A stretch of 50,500 nucleotides of DNA from Dyadobacter sp. CY356 (GCF_021440195.1 NZ_JAJTSZ010000014.1:1-50500), one strand, 5' to 3'. Shown: positions 16,843 to 27,049, counted from the stretch's first letter. The notes: generated by a model from the letters alone, not told the origin. Numbers and translations: made by a program.

Positions 16843-18522
16843 TTAAAAATTAGGGTTAACCGTAGCAACGCCTGTTGATGGATTCAACACAGATTCGTCT
16901 GCCGGAACATCCCAGTAATCAAGGAAATTATAATTGATAGTCGCTTTTGTATTAACAACACCAGCCGTGGTTACGATTGTATTTCCGTAACTGCCACCAC
17001 CATTTGCGATGTCATACGTCCAGCCCCATCTTCTGTTGTCATAGAACGAAAGTCCTTTGTAAATCAGAGAGGTTCTTCTTTCTTTAACAAGTTGCGTAAG
17101 CGCACCAGCCAATGACAATCCTGTTCCTGCAACAGGAGCAACACCTGCACCAAAGTATGTTCTTACAGCATCAATATAACCAAGACCTGTTTCGATATTA
17201 CCTAAACGAATATTTGCCTCAGCAAGCATAAGCGCATTTTCCTCGTAGCTTCCTGCAATGATCACCTCATATTCACCTACTGTTTTACTTCCATAAACGT
17301 AAACTCCCGCCTGTCCTGCCCCACCATCGATCTGGTTGTAACGGGTAGTATACGAGAAGTTGTTTTTGTAAGTAGTTGCAGTGCTGTAATTGTTTGTAAG
17401 TCTTTTATCGCCAGGTGTAAAATTCTGGATAAAGCGTTCCTGAACTTTGAAAGTCGAACTCGTATTTACACCCGTTGCCAATGCAGCGGCAGTTCCACCG
17501 GTAGCTGTAAACATTGCATTACTTGCAGTACTTCTTCCTGTAAATACAATATCACCCTTTTTGATACCCGCAGTTGCCAATGTCAAAACATTTGTCCAAT
17601 CCGCAGCGGTCATCGTAGTTGTAGACGATTTTGCGATTTTTGCATCAGGATTTCCGTTTACAAAAGGAGCAAGTTTATTTACTACGATATTACGAGCAAG
17701 CATTGTATTGATGTTTCTTTTCCAAACATCCTTGCTAGGAATTCCACCATTTCCAACCTGTGTAAATTCAGGAATCAATTGTCCCAGAATAGCAGTGTAA
17801 TCCGCTTCGCTTGATATACCATCCAGTGTCGTTGCAGTCAGTTTGAAATACTCATCCGATTTTGCAAGAATGGCGTCATGTAACACATAATTACTATTTG
17901 TCGTACCAGCCTCGTCGATGATCAGACCGGAATAATACTGTGAGCCGATGGAAGCATATGCATATCCTTTCCACCAGTAACACCATGCCTTTACCGTAGC
18001 AATCTTTGAAGCTGCGTCACCGGAAAAAGGAATTTTATCTACCAGACTTAAAACAGTATTACAAGCATTATTAAGTGCATACATATTCAGCCACTGGTAA
18101 TAAATCGCATTGTTACCAGCTCCGGTAGCAGCACGTGTATTATAGGTTCTGATCAGACTGATGTTTGGTGAACCATTGGTTACTTTTGTTCCGTCATCCA
18201 GAATATAATAATTAGCTACACCAATGGTTGCAACCTGGTTGTTGGACGCATCAGCCGAAACGTTGTCAGCCAAAAGCTCACTGTATCCCCATGGTAAGGA
18301 AAAGTAGCTGTTTCCAAGCCAGTTATCTCCATTGTAGAAACCGTTGATGTAAACGCCACCCTGAGCAAGTGAGATCAAACCGGTTTCAGTATTTACGTTG
18401 GCATCAATTGTTGGTGCGTTAGGGTTCCCAACGTCCAGTTTGTCTTTGCAGCTAAAACTTCCGAAGATAAGCGTTGCTGCAAAAATCGTTTGAACAAATC
18501 TATTTTTATTCCTGATTTTCAT
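16843..18522 (-). CDS. SusD/RagB-family outer-membrane lipoprotein
   Basis: This 559-residue lipoprotein is the surface lid of a SusCD importer. The lipobox FGSFSC gives lipidated C25, followed by KDKLDVGNPN, a typical SusD start (CxDxLDxxNPN). The C-terminal segment has the family's RRTSLIYKGLSFYDNRRWGW block with ALMLAEANIRLGNIETGLGYIDAVR before it. It is downstream of and co-directional with SusC, with about 140 bp between. SusD proteins bind ligand at the cell surface; the ligand is not deducible here. No glycosidase is adjacent, so a peptide or other non-glycan ligand is possible. Confidence 0.95.
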   Translation of the reverse strand: MKIRNKNRFVQTIFAATLIFGSFSCKDKLDVGNPNAPTIDANVNTETGLISLAQGGVYINGFYNGDNWLGNSYFSLPWGYSELLADNVSADASNNQVATIGVANYYILDDGTKVTNGSPNISLIRTYNTRAATGAGNNAIYYQWLNMYALNNACNTVLSLVDKIPFSGDAASKIATVKAWCYWWKGYAYASIGSQYYSGLIIDEAGTTNSNYVLHDAILAKSDEYFKLTATTLDGISSEADYTAILGQLIPEFTQVGNGGIPSKDVWKRNINTMLARNIVVNKLAPFVNGNPDAKIAKSSTTTMTAADWTNVLTLATAGIKKGDIVFTGRSTASNAMFTATGGTAAALATGVNTSSTFKVQERFIQNFTPGDKRLTNNYSTATTYKNNFSYTTRYNQIDGGAGQAGVYVYGSKTVGEYEVIIAGSYEENALMLAEANIRLGNIETGLGYIDAVRTYFGAGVAPVAGTGLSLAGALTQLVKERRTSLIYKGLSFYDNRRWGWTYDIANGGGSYGNTIVTTAGVVNTKATINYNFLDYWDVPADESVLNPSTGVATVNPNF

Positions 18523-18661
18523 TTTTTTAAATTTTAAAGTTTACAAATAGTAGTGAGCAATTCATGCGGCCACTACTGAATCCTGTGTTTTAAATTTTAG
18601 TAATGTTTCAGCGATCTGCTGACATCATCTTCTCTCGCCGCGAGCGGTTTTCCGCTACTTC

Positions 18662-21600
18662 TTAAAACCCAATATTCAACCCAACCTGATACGATTTTGT
18701 GTTTGGCAAAGTACTGTGATCTACTCCTCTGTCGAAAGATGAGTTGACAGATCCTGAACTTACCTCAGGATCATATCCTGTGTATTTTGTAAACGTTAGA
18801 AGGTTTCTACCTGTAAATACCAGCTGGCATCTGTTCAATTTAGGTATGTTGAAAAGTTTGGCAAGGTCAAGACCCAACGAAACGTTTCTCAATCTCATGA
18901 AAGATGCATCTTCAAGGAAGTAATCTTTTGTTGCATTGTTACCGGCACCACTTTTGCTACCCCAAAGAGCGTAATAGGCGCTACCATAGTATGAAGAGAA
19001 GGCACCTGTTTTTCCATCAATAGTAACTGGTTTTTCAAAATCACCACTGATACCGTCACGATACATCCATTCTTTTGTCTGGTTGTATAGATGGCTTTTA
19101 TATACCCAGTCAAACTGGAAACCAAATGTCAGGAAGTTTTTATACGTGAATGAGTTAATGAACGAAGCATTGAATTTTGGGTTGGGATTAGCCAAAGCAT
19201 ACGTTTCGTTAGTAAACTGTATCTGGTAATCAGATTTTCTTACCACGCGTCCGTCTACAATTTCGTACAGGTTTTCGTTGGCTGCTTCAATATATCTTGA
19301 TCCGTCTTTTCTTTTGAAATCAAGGCTTGTCAAAGCTTTGTACCCGTAAATCTGTCCGATTTGCTGACCACCCGTCAACACAAGCGAAGTACTACCTGCA
19401 TTTGACGTAAGAATGATATCCGCACCACCTGCAACTGCATCAATTTGTGATCTCTGATGACCGAAGTTGGTTGTGAAATCCCATTTGAAAGTTTTAGAGC
19501 TGTAAACCGGCAAGTTCAAAGAGAACTGAACACCATTTGATGACATGTCGATTGCGTTCGTCAACTGACCTGTGGAACCATTTGACGGCGCTACACTGAC
19601 CGTGTAAATTACGTTAGCACTTTTACGTTTCCAGTAAGTGAACGAACCATTAATGTTGTTCAACCAAGGACTGCCTTCAATTGCGTTGAAAGTAAAATCT
19701 GTACCAAATTCAGTTTCTTTCGAAACTTCCACCTGCAGGTTTGAATTGTTAGCCGTAGTTGGAATTGTGTAGATCAACTGGCTTCCAAGGTTACGCTGGC
19801 TTAAAACAGGATATCTGTCAAAAGCACCTGGCTGAATACCTGCTTCACCATATGCTGCTCTCAATTTGAAATAAGGAAGAATGTCAGTTAATCTGGTATT
19901 CTTGATGAATGAAAGAGGCAGAATGTGTCCGTCAAAGTGAGGGAATGTAAATGGTTTTGAACCACCACCGAAAGCAGACGACCAGTCACTTCTGAAACCT
20001 GCTGTAATTCCACCATAATCACCGAAATCTACTTTTTGGTTGATCAAATAACCGTATGTAACAAAAGGCTCTTTGTAATCTCTGTCAACAGCTTGAGATG
20101 AGGTTGCAGACAAGTTAGTTGGAGGCGCAAGAGACAGACCCAATCCGTAAGTATCGTATTCTTTGTACATTTTGTTACGATAGTCAAATGACACCTGAGT
20201 ACTTGTCTGAATAGGAACTTTGATATGGAAATCTTTTTCGAAATCTGTTCTGATATAAGCTGTTGCCAGGAAGTTCTGGAATGTTGAGCTATATGACCAA
20301 TCATCGATTTCACCTAACAAGTCCGGTGCGTAAGTACTTACATAACTATCGTAGTATTGGGCGTTCGCATTTTCAGACTGATTTTTGTATGTCCATCTTG
20401 AATTTTCAGTACGATAATTGATACCGTATTTTGCGTCAAGTTCCAAGAATTTGTTGACATTATAGTTGGCATCAAAATTCTGGATGATGTCAATTTTGTT
20501 ATCAATGCTGCTAGCATAAGCCTGACGGTAATAAGGGTTACCAGCGTTGATACTTAAAAAGTCAGCTGTTTGATAATAAGGATAAGTTCCATCTGCATTT
20601 TTTCTTGTCAGATCGAAAAATGGAGAAGTATTAAGGAAAGAATAAACACCGCCATTGCTACCTAACAAATTTCCTTTACCGTAATCTTCTCCTCCGGCAC
20701 CACCCAAACCAGGCACCAGGTCATTTTTGGTATATACCAATTGTGTGGTTGATCTGATCTTGAATCCTTTGAACAGCTCTGTTCCTACGTTCACACTTAG
20801 GTTACTTCTGTCAACAGAACCATTTTTCATTACCGGGCTCACCGTGTGGTTATTCGCAGCCGAGATTGAAAAATCGCTTTTGTCAGATCCACCGGAAAGA
20901 CTTAAACTGTTATTGAAAGTAGTCCCTGTTTTGAATACTTGTTTGAAATGGTCATAATATTTCAAATTTGCATTGTAAGGCTTATCAGCAACGTTTAATG
21001 GGTCCAGCAAAGCAAGTCGTGCGGCACCGCCATGTGTGTAGGAAATCCCTGTGATGGATCCAACGTCTGTGTAATCCAAAATATTTCCTTTTGCATCAAC
21101 AATATTGTTGTTAGCATCAGTCAGGTAAGGATGTAATTTTGCTTTGTGAACATCACCCGTATTCAAAAAAGTATTGGCAGAATAGCTGGTTGAAAAGTTG
21201 ATGGCCAAGGCACCTTTTTTACCTTTTTTGGTAAAGATCTGGATTACCCCATTGGCCCCCTGAGCTCCATAAATAGAAGCAGAAGCGGCACCTTGTACAA
21301 CTTCGATTCTTTCTACATTGCTTAAATCAAGTGAGTTAATATCTGTTGAAGCGATCTGAACCCCATCCACCATAATCAAAGGTTTTGTACCACCCTGCAC
21401 TGTATTGATACCGCGGAGTACAATGTTTACAGGGTCACCAGGGTTACCTGATACAGATGAAATCTGAGCACCCGGAATTTTACCGATCAACGCCTGATCA
21501 ATAGAAGCAGTTGGAGTCTGCGGAAGGTTTTTAGCAGAAATACTTTCAACTGCTATTCCCAGTTTTGCTTTTGTTGTTGCCACCCCACTACCTGTTACAA

Positions 21601-21916
21601 CAACCTCACTAAGCATACGTGAGTCAGAAACAAGTTTAACATCCACAATGGCAGAATTGCTAAGTGCAATTTCCTGAGGAAGCATACCCACAAAACTGAA
21701 AACCAGCTTTCCTTTTGCAGGAGCCGAAATTTTGTAGTTCCCATCTGTGTCCGTAGTTGTTCCCATATTGGAACCTCCCACAAGAATGTTAACACCAGGC
21801 AGTGGCGATCCGTCGTCAGCAGATGTTACAGTACCCGTAACTTGCCTGTCCTGAGCCCATAGAAGCGATGAGCATGAGCATACCCATAGGATGCTCAGTA
21901 GTAAAAATTTCTTCAT
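18662..21916 (-). CDS. SusC/RagA-family TonB-linked transporter
   Basis: This 1084-residue outer-membrane protein starts with a signal peptide (SSLLWAQ). It continues with a carboxypeptidase-like beta-sandwich (TGTVTSADDGSPLPGVNILV, about 25-105), then a TonB-interacting SEVVVTG stretch. The plug has the SusC signatures LRGINTVQGGTKPLIMVDGV and SNVERIEVVQGAASASIYG with GANGVIQIFTKKGKKG. A 22-strand-type barrel ends in an aromatic residue (SYQVGLNIGF). It forms the importer with the SusD encoded next. A promoter-like box with good 19-nt spacing lies upstream at 21959-21989. No sigma/anti-sigma or hybrid sensor gene adjoins, so local regulation is not evident. Confidence 0.96.
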   Translation of the reverse strand: MKKFLLLSILWVCSCSSLLWAQDRQVTGTVTSADDGSPLPGVNILVGGSNMGTTTDTDGNYKISAPAKGKLVFSFVGMLPQEIALSNSAIVDVKLVSDSRMLSEVVVTGSGVATTKAKLGIAVESISAKNLPQTPTASIDQALIGKIPGAQISSVSGNPGDPVNIVLRGINTVQGGTKPLIMVDGVQIASTDINSLDLSNVERIEVVQGAASASIYGAQGANGVIQIFTKKGKKGALAINFSTSYSANTFLNTGDVHKAKLHPYLTDANNNIVDAKGNILDYTDVGSITGISYTHGGAARLALLDPLNVADKPYNANLKYYDHFKQVFKTGTTFNNSLSLSGGSDKSDFSISAANNHTVSPVMKNGSVDRSNLSVNVGTELFKGFKIRSTTQLVYTKNDLVPGLGGAGGEDYGKGNLLGSNGGVYSFLNTSPFFDLTRKNADGTYPYYQTADFLSINAGNPYYRQAYASSIDNKIDIIQNFDANYNVNKFLELDAKYGINYRTENSRWTYKNQSENANAQYYDSYVSTYAPDLLGEIDDWSYSSTFQNFLATAYIRTDFEKDFHIKVPIQTSTQVSFDYRNKMYKEYDTYGLGLSLAPPTNLSATSSQAVDRDYKEPFVTYGYLINQKVDFGDYGGITAGFRSDWSSAFGGGSKPFTFPHFDGHILPLSFIKNTRLTDILPYFKLRAAYGEAGIQPGAFDRYPVLSQRNLGSQLIYTIPTTANNSNLQVEVSKETEFGTDFTFNAIEGSPWLNNINGSFTYWKRKSANVIYTVSVAPSNGSTGQLTNAIDMSSNGVQFSLNLPVYSSKTFKWDFTTNFGHQRSQIDAVAGGADIILTSNAGSTSLVLTGGQQIGQIYGYKALTSLDFKRKDGSRYIEAANENLYEIVDGRVVRKSDYQIQFTNETYALANPNPKFNASFINSFTYKNFLTFGFQFDWVYKSHLYNQTKEWMYRDGISGDFEKPVTIDGKTGAFSSYYGSAYYALWGSKSGAGNNATKDYFLEDASFMRLRNVSLGLDLAKLFNIPKLNRCQLVFTGRNLLTFTKYTGYDPEVSSGSVNSSFDRGVDHSTLPNTKSYQVGLNIGF

Positions 21917-21958
21917 TCAAATTAGTTAGTTAGGTAGAAATAATACTGCACTGAAAAC

Positions 21959-21989
21959 CAAATTTAAATAAAGAAATTACTAATACAAG
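21959..21989 (-). promoter_or_regulatory. Candidate promoter of susC
   Basis: On the minus strand CTTG (21986-21989) is separated by 19 nt from TAAATTTG (21959-21966). This fits the Bacteroidota pattern TTTG-N19-TAnnTTTG with one mismatch in the -33 box. Transcription would start near 21950, giving a leader of about 35 nt before the ATG at 21916. Confidence 0.5.
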
Positions 21990-22571
21990 CTTCTTCGAAA
22001 AGGTTTTTTTCAAGAATATAATTTGCCATATCTATTGAATGAGCAACATTTTATTTGCCAAATGGCATAATATTCATTATTTAATAATTATTATAGCTTA
22101 GATACAATAATTTTCCAGTGAATCGCTCTTAGGAGACATATTTTATATTGGTATCAGACAATTAAAACAGAATTAAAAAAATAAAAATTTTTTACATAAT
22201 CTGGTGAAAAATAAAATTCTTGCAGAGAATCTGCACATTACATCAAACCTATTGCGAAAATTTGAAAAAATTGACAATAATGACTTGATCTTACTTATGT
22301 AGTAATTATTAGATTAATGACATAAAACAACTTTTGATTTCGAAGAAAAAATTACAGCAGCATCGGTAGAAATTCTATTCAAATTCCGACTCGGTCTATA
22401 CGTTTACACATGAAAATGACCTAAGTAACCGATGGGTATATTCTTTTAACCTATTTACACCAAAATTATTTATCAGTATTTTTTACTTCGCCTCAGCTTT
22501 TGATTCATATTCTCAAAAGATTATTCTGTTTTGGGAAGCAACAGTTTCTGTACAAATTTTAAATCTTCATT
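21990..22571. other. AT-rich divergent intergenic region
   Basis: About 580 bp separate the susC promoter region from the divergent isomerase gene. It is strongly AT-rich, with stop codons in all frames at short intervals. No gene, RNA or convincing palindrome was found. It may carry regulatory sites for both genes. Confidence 0.6.
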
Positions 22572-23429
22572 ATGAATAAAATAGCAATTTATACCGGTTT
22601 CATTGTCGCATCTGCCTTATGTCATATGGATGTTATGGCACAGAAAGCATTGTATACAAAACCAGTTGCGGCACAGGCTTATACTTTCAGGTCCAGTTTT
22701 CCAAAAGGAATTGAGGCAACGCTGGATTCGATCCAGTCGCTTGGCATTGTGGAATTGGAAGGCGGGCCGCAAAAAGGAATGACAACCGCAGAATTAAGAA
22801 AACAGCTTGACAAGCGCAATATAAAAATGCCATCCATTGGTGCAGGATATGAATCACTGGTGAGCAATCCTCAGCAAACGATTGATGATGCGAAAATTCT
22901 CGGAGCAACGTTTGTGATGGTTGCCTGGATACCTCACGAAAAAAATAACTTCAATATCGAAACTGCGAAAAAGGCGGTAGCCGATTTCAATAAGGCCGGA
23001 AAAATCCTGAAGGAAAATGGTATCACACTTTGTTACCATAACCACGGCTATGAATTTCTTCCTTATGAAGACGGGACACTTTTTGATTATATCGTAAAAA
23101 ATACAAATCCGGAATATGTATCCTTCGAAATGGATCTTTTATGGACCGTGTTTCCCGGCCAGGATCCGGTTGCGCTGCTTAACAAATATGGAAACCGCTG
23201 GAAACTGATGCACCTTAAAGATTTAAGAAAAGGTGTTAAAGGAGATAATACCGGAGGAACGCCTGTTGAAAATGACGTAGCCCTGGGAACAGGCCAGATC
23301 AATATTCCGGCTGTTTTGAAAGCGGCCAAAAAAGCTGGTATTCAGCATTACTTTATTGAAGACGAAAGTCCTTCGTTTATGAAACAGGTCCCTCAGACCA
23401 TTGCATATATTAAAGGATTGAAAGAATAA
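22572..23429 (+). CDS. Secreted sugar phosphate isomerase/epimerase-like protein
   Basis: This 285-residue protein has the xylose-isomerase-like TIM-barrel fold. Landmarks are LCYHNHGYEF, SFEMDLLWTVF, LMHLKDLRKG and HYFIEDESPSF, which supply the metal-binding Glu, Asp, His and Glu residues of this superfamily. A signal peptide (VMAQ cleavage at about residue 24) indicates export. Exported members are frequent in Bacteroidota, often near carbohydrate loci, and their substrates are usually unknown. It is divergent from susC and ends in a bidirectional terminator. A link to the SusCD ligand is possible but positional only. Confidence 0.88.
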   Translation: MNKIAIYTGFIVASALCHMDVMAQKALYTKPVAAQAYTFRSSFPKGIEATLDSIQSLGIVELEGGPQKGMTTAELRKQLDKRNIKMPSIGAGYESLVSNPQQTIDDAKILGATFVMVAWIPHEKNNFNIETAKKAVADFNKAGKILKENGITLCYHNHGYEFLPYEDGTLFDYIVKNTNPEYVSFEMDLLWTVFPGQDPVALLNKYGNRWKLMHLKDLRKGVKGDNTGGTPVENDVALGTGQINIPAVLKAAKKAGIQHYFIEDESPSFMKQVPQTIAYIKGLKE

Positions 23430-23474
23430 GGTTTTCCTTGCGTGACTGGAGAAGTTCAGACTTTCTTTTTAAAT

Positions 23475-23524
23475 AAAAACGAATCCCGTATCAAGTTGAG
23501 ACTTTGATACTGGATTCGTTTTTT
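23475..23524. terminator. Bidirectional terminator
   Basis: AAAACGAATCC followed by GTATCAA pairs with TTGATAC and GGATTCGTTTT, with one bulged or mismatched base. The flanks are A-rich and T-rich. It lies between convergent isomerase and T9SS protein genes. Confidence 0.8.
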
Positions 23525-23564
23525 AATCTATTGACCAAATGGCGGGCCACCTGCCAAAAGCTGA

Positions 23565-25607
23565 TTAATTGACTTTCACAAAGCGAAGCGGTGCATTTTG
23601 ATCACCATGCAAAACCTTCACGAAATAATATCCCTGACCAAGCTTCCCAACATTAATCCGGTAAGTGTTCTGGCCTGGTGTCACATTGATCGTTGAAGTA
23701 GACAACTTCATTCCTGCCATGTTATACAATTCAATTCCGCTATTCCCCGCAGTTTGTGAAGTAAATTGTACGTTCACAAAATCGACAGCCGGATTGGGTG
23801 AGACGAATGCTTCGGACAACAAATCAAATTTTGCTGATATAATTCTGCTTTTTGTAAATGTACCATCGTAATCGATTTGTTTCAACTGATAGTAATTAAT
23901 TCCAGGTTCAGGATTTTCATCCAGAAAGTTATAATCACCAATTTTTTGTTCAGTTAACGCCAGCTTTCCAATTGTCTGCGATGCATTTAATTTACTATCG
24001 TTGAAACGAATGATCTCAAAACCCTCACCGTTTTTCTCGCTCAATACTTTCCACGAAAGATTTACACCTTTTGAAACCGGAGTGGCAGCAAAGTTGGAAA
24101 CTTCAATTGGAAGCGGGACATTTAATGCAAAAGCTTTTGAGCTAGTGGCAGAATTACATGAACCACCCTGAATCTGAAGCTGATAATTTCCATCGGGCAG
24201 GTTTGTATAGTTTATAGTTGGACGGTTACTTTGCGGACTGACACTGCTTTCAGTAATCAAATCACTTCCCTTCATAATTTTCCAGTTGATCACATACACA
24301 CCGTCTCCGTCAAACAAAAAGTTAAGGCTTGAATTTGTTATTGCCCCAATTTCGGTAACAACTGGCCCACGGTTACAGTTTGCATTGATATCAAAACTTT
24401 GTGAGCTCACAGAAGATACACAGTCACCACCTTGTATCTGAAGGGTGTAAGTACCATTAACAATGTTACTAAAAACCAGAGCAGCTGTATTGGAAGTAAG
24501 CGTTCCAGTTTTTCCACTGGCAAGGGTTGTTCCACCAACATTTTTAATTGCCCAGGTAAGAGAAGTAATTCCGGTTCCTGCAAAATTTACATTCAATCCA
24601 TTTGATGTGATGTTGGTTACCGAAGAAATTGTCGGTCCACCTGAACATGCCGGTGCCGTCACTGTGAAAGCCTGGCTGGTTACGCTTGATGTACAATCAC
24701 CACCTTCAATTTCTAATGTATAATTTCCCATATCAAGCGAGGCAAACGTCAGGTCGGCTGTTGTTGCGTTCGATAATGCGCCTGTTGTTCCTGACCTTAC
24801 TTCTGCACCATTGGATTTAATTCTCCATGTAACGTTTGGAATACTAGTTCCTGCAAAAGCAAAGCGCAGTGAAGTTTTGGTGACATTTGTAATACTTTGC
24901 AAGGTCGGGCCAGAAGTACAAGCAGGTTTATCTTCAACAAGTGTTGCACTTTTTGGCTCCTCCGGCCAGAAACAATTTTTTATCTCTTCAACATTGAGCG
25001 TAAATCCCATATTTGGATTTTGTACACCTCCATTCCCGGCAATCGTTGTAAGAATAAGATTAAAACTCAAATCATCAAATTTACCAGGGTTAAAATCTTC
25101 ACGTTGAAGATTTACTCTTAAACGACCGTTAATTATCCTGGCATACTGAAACGATCTTATTCCATCATCACCAGTGTAAACTCCCAAATAAAGCTTATCA
25201 GAGATCGGTTTATTATTACATGGGATAACATTACCAACCTGCTGTCCGAGATACCCGAGCGTATAAGTACTTGGGTCTGCCTTGTTAACACAAGTTTTGA
25301 CAATATCTGCCTTTGGAGTCCCGATAGCAAATTCTCTTGTATCCAAATTAAACAAAACGTCTGTATTGTCATGAGCACGACCAGGCGTATTTTCTTTTTT
25401 GATGTAGATTCGATTTTCAACAATTAAAACCCAAATACGATCTCCATTATCTCTCCCGAGCAACTCTCCATCTTCCCATATCCGGCCACCGCAAGAAACC
25501 TTCACAGCGGCGACCCGGGTTGCTTTAAGACTGTCGTAGGGCGTTGCCGCGACTAATGCAAAAAATGCACAAACATAAAATAATTTTTGTAAAAGTTTCA
25601 TAATCAA
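23565..25607 (-). CDS. T9SS-exported protein with three Cys-containing repeats
   Basis: This 680-residue secreted protein has a signal peptide and a C-terminal type IX secretion sorting domain (about 600-680: SPNPAVDFVNVQFTS, ELYNMAGMKLS, LGQGYYFVKVLHG). The N-terminal part (about 30-225) has no recognised family. Three tandem modules of about 90 residues follow at about 230-320, 321-410 and 411-500. Each starts with Cys-x-x-GP and ends with an E/QGG-D/S-C-x-S motif, suggesting one disulfide per module. A linker domain (500-590) precedes the sorting signal. The first codons read M-I-M, so the start could be 25607 or 25601. It is likely a cell-surface or released adhesin-like protein; ligand unknown. 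Confidence 0.85.
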   Translation of the reverse strand: MIMKLLQKLFYVCAFFALVAATPYDSLKATRVAAVKVSCGGRIWEDGELLGRDNGDRIWVLIVENRIYIKKENTPGRAHDNTDVLFNLDTREFAIGTPKADIVKTCVNKADPSTYTLGYLGQQVGNVIPCNNKPISDKLYLGVYTGDDGIRSFQYARIINGRLRVNLQREDFNPGKFDDLSFNLILTTIAGNGGVQNPNMGFTLNVEEIKNCFWPEEPKSATLVEDKPACTSGPTLQSITNVTKTSLRFAFAGTSIPNVTWRIKSNGAEVRSGTTGALSNATTADLTFASLDMGNYTLEIEGGDCTSSVTSQAFTVTAPACSGGPTISSVTNITSNGLNVNFAGTGITSLTWAIKNVGGTTLASGKTGTLTSNTAALVFSNIVNGTYTLQIQGGDCVSSVSSQSFDINANCNRGPVVTEIGAITNSSLNFLFDGDGVYVINWKIMKGSDLITESSVSPQSNRPTINYTNLPDGNYQLQIQGGSCNSATSSKAFALNVPLPIEVSNFAATPVSKGVNLSWKVLSEKNGEGFEIIRFNDSKLNASQTIGKLALTEQKIGDYNFLDENPEPGINYYQLKQIDYDGTFTKSRIISAKFDLLSEAFVSPNPAVDFVNVQFTSQTAGNSGIELYNMAGMKLSTSTINVTPGQNTYRINVGKLGQGYYFVKVLHGDQNAPLRFVKVN

Positions 25608-26002
25608 ATTAATGGGAGTTGAGAAGTTAAAAAAATTGAAACAATAAGGTCTGGTCAGCTTTTGCTGACAATCGTAAATAGGAAACTGAAAAATTCAAGG
25701 AATACGGAAATGAACAACATCTATAAAAATGTTGGTATCAGTTCAATGTATTAAACAGGCATAACTGTCTGTCGGAGGGATTTTGTAAAAGCAAATATAA
25801 AACTATATGTTAAAAAACAATAGAATGTATTCTACAATATACTAGTATATTTTCTACTGAACATAAGTAACAACCTTATGTAAGTCTATAAAAAAATAAA
25901 AAATATGATCTGATTTGCTCCAATAGCAAATTTCAGGTCACACTTAGCCATCAAAGGAATTGGCAGAACCAGATTATCAATTTGTTAAATTAATCTGCTT
26001 CG
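25608..26002. other. Intergenic region with two adjacent palindromes
   Basis: This AT-rich 395-bp region lies upstream of the T9SS protein gene. It holds TAGAAT-GT-ATTCTA (25821-25834) and, 1 nt later, the perfect 16-bp palindrome AATATACTAGTATATT (25836-25851). These could be operator sites for the gene starting at 25607. No small gene is supported. Confidence 0.6.
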
Positions 26003-27049
26003 TTACTCTTCACTCCATACCTTAACCAGTTCATTGGTTTTTTGGAGCCAGTAACGCTTGCCTGCAACGTTCCAGTGTCCGTCACTTTTGTGGAACCATT
26101 CAGGATGTTTCCGGATCGTTGCCTGTACTGAAATCATCGGCGTTTGAAGCAGAGGACTATTTTCTATGAGGGAGATTTGTTGGTTATATTGAAATCTGTT
26201 GTTCTCACAAACCGTTACTTTATTGGGGATAAGGCAAAAATAAACCTCTTCAAAACCACGGTTTTTGTAATGTGTTCTAATTAAATTAATGTGATGCACA
26301 ACAGAATCAACAGAGGCCGGAGTGATTTCATGAAACGGAGAAAGTGGACTTTTTTTATCTGCCTCAACACTATAAAAAAGATATTCATGATTTCTGGAAA
26401 TGATCGCACCGGTATGTGTGCGGTCAAACCAGGTGAGCATAATGTCTGATTTTAATTCTTTTAGTTTCAAAAAAGGATTAAAATTGAATAGTAGAAATTC
26501 TATCCGCTGATTGATCTGGTCACCAAACTTATCCCACCAGAAAGAACTTCCGCCATCCCTGCCTGCCACTGCTTTTGGATAAGTGTCTCCTTTAATCTGA
26601 AATCCTCTTTTGATATATAAAGCTTCGTAATCATTTAACAGACGTTCCTGAATGGTCCGTTCAATGATTTCAACTACAAGAATAGATTTTTTTGTAGTAT
26701 CCAGCTTTACGGTATCAACGTTAACGCCCATCCATATATGGAAATTTTTATCTCCTGCATAATAACTCGTATCCATCGGCGTAAAACTATCACCAATGGT
26801 ATACAGATCTACATCGCTGTACCTGACCTTGGGTTTATCAGTTTCTGTTAAGGAAGTACTTTTAGCAAAGTCAACTTCTTTAAATTTTAACAAATTGGAA
26901 GTATTGTAAAGATCTCCAAACCGGTACTGGTCAGGGATCAGACCTTTTGCAGCAATTTTGCGCTGCAAAGCGGGCGAAAGACTTACTACGAATATTATTC
27001 CGGAAACGAATAATAATGAATATCGGATCAACTTATTGATATATCCCAT
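26003..27049 (-). CDS. SGNH hydrolase-like partner of the MBOAT acyltransferase
   Basis: This 348-residue protein has an N-terminal membrane anchor (LIRYSLLFVSGIIFVVSLSP) and a periplasmic domain of the AlgJ/AlgX or DltD-like SGNH type. The nucleophile block reads LYTIGDSFTPMD, and the C-terminal catalytic block reads SDGHWNVAGKRYW. Total length is typical. It starts 3 bp after the stop of the MBOAT gene, so the two are translationally close and surely one operon. Such pairs move an acyl group, usually acetyl, across the membrane and onto an exported polymer. The acceptor polymer cannot be identified, since no polysaccharide synthase is near. Confidence 0.75.
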   Translation of the reverse strand: MGYINKLIRYSLLFVSGIIFVVSLSPALQRKIAAKGLIPDQYRFGDLYNTSNLLKFKEVDFAKSTSLTETDKPKVRYSDVDLYTIGDSFTPMDTSYYAGDKNFHIWMGVNVDTVKLDTTKKSILVVEIIERTIQERLLNDYEALYIKRGFQIKGDTYPKAVAGRDGGSSFWWDKFGDQINQRIEFLLFNFNPFLKLKELKSDIMLTWFDRTHTGAIISRNHEYLFYSVEADKKSPLSPFHEITPASVDSVVHHINLIRTHYKNRGFEEVYFCLIPNKVTVCENNRFQYNQQISLIENSPLLQTPMISVQATIRKHPEWFHKSDGHWNVAGKRYWLQKTNELVKVWSEE

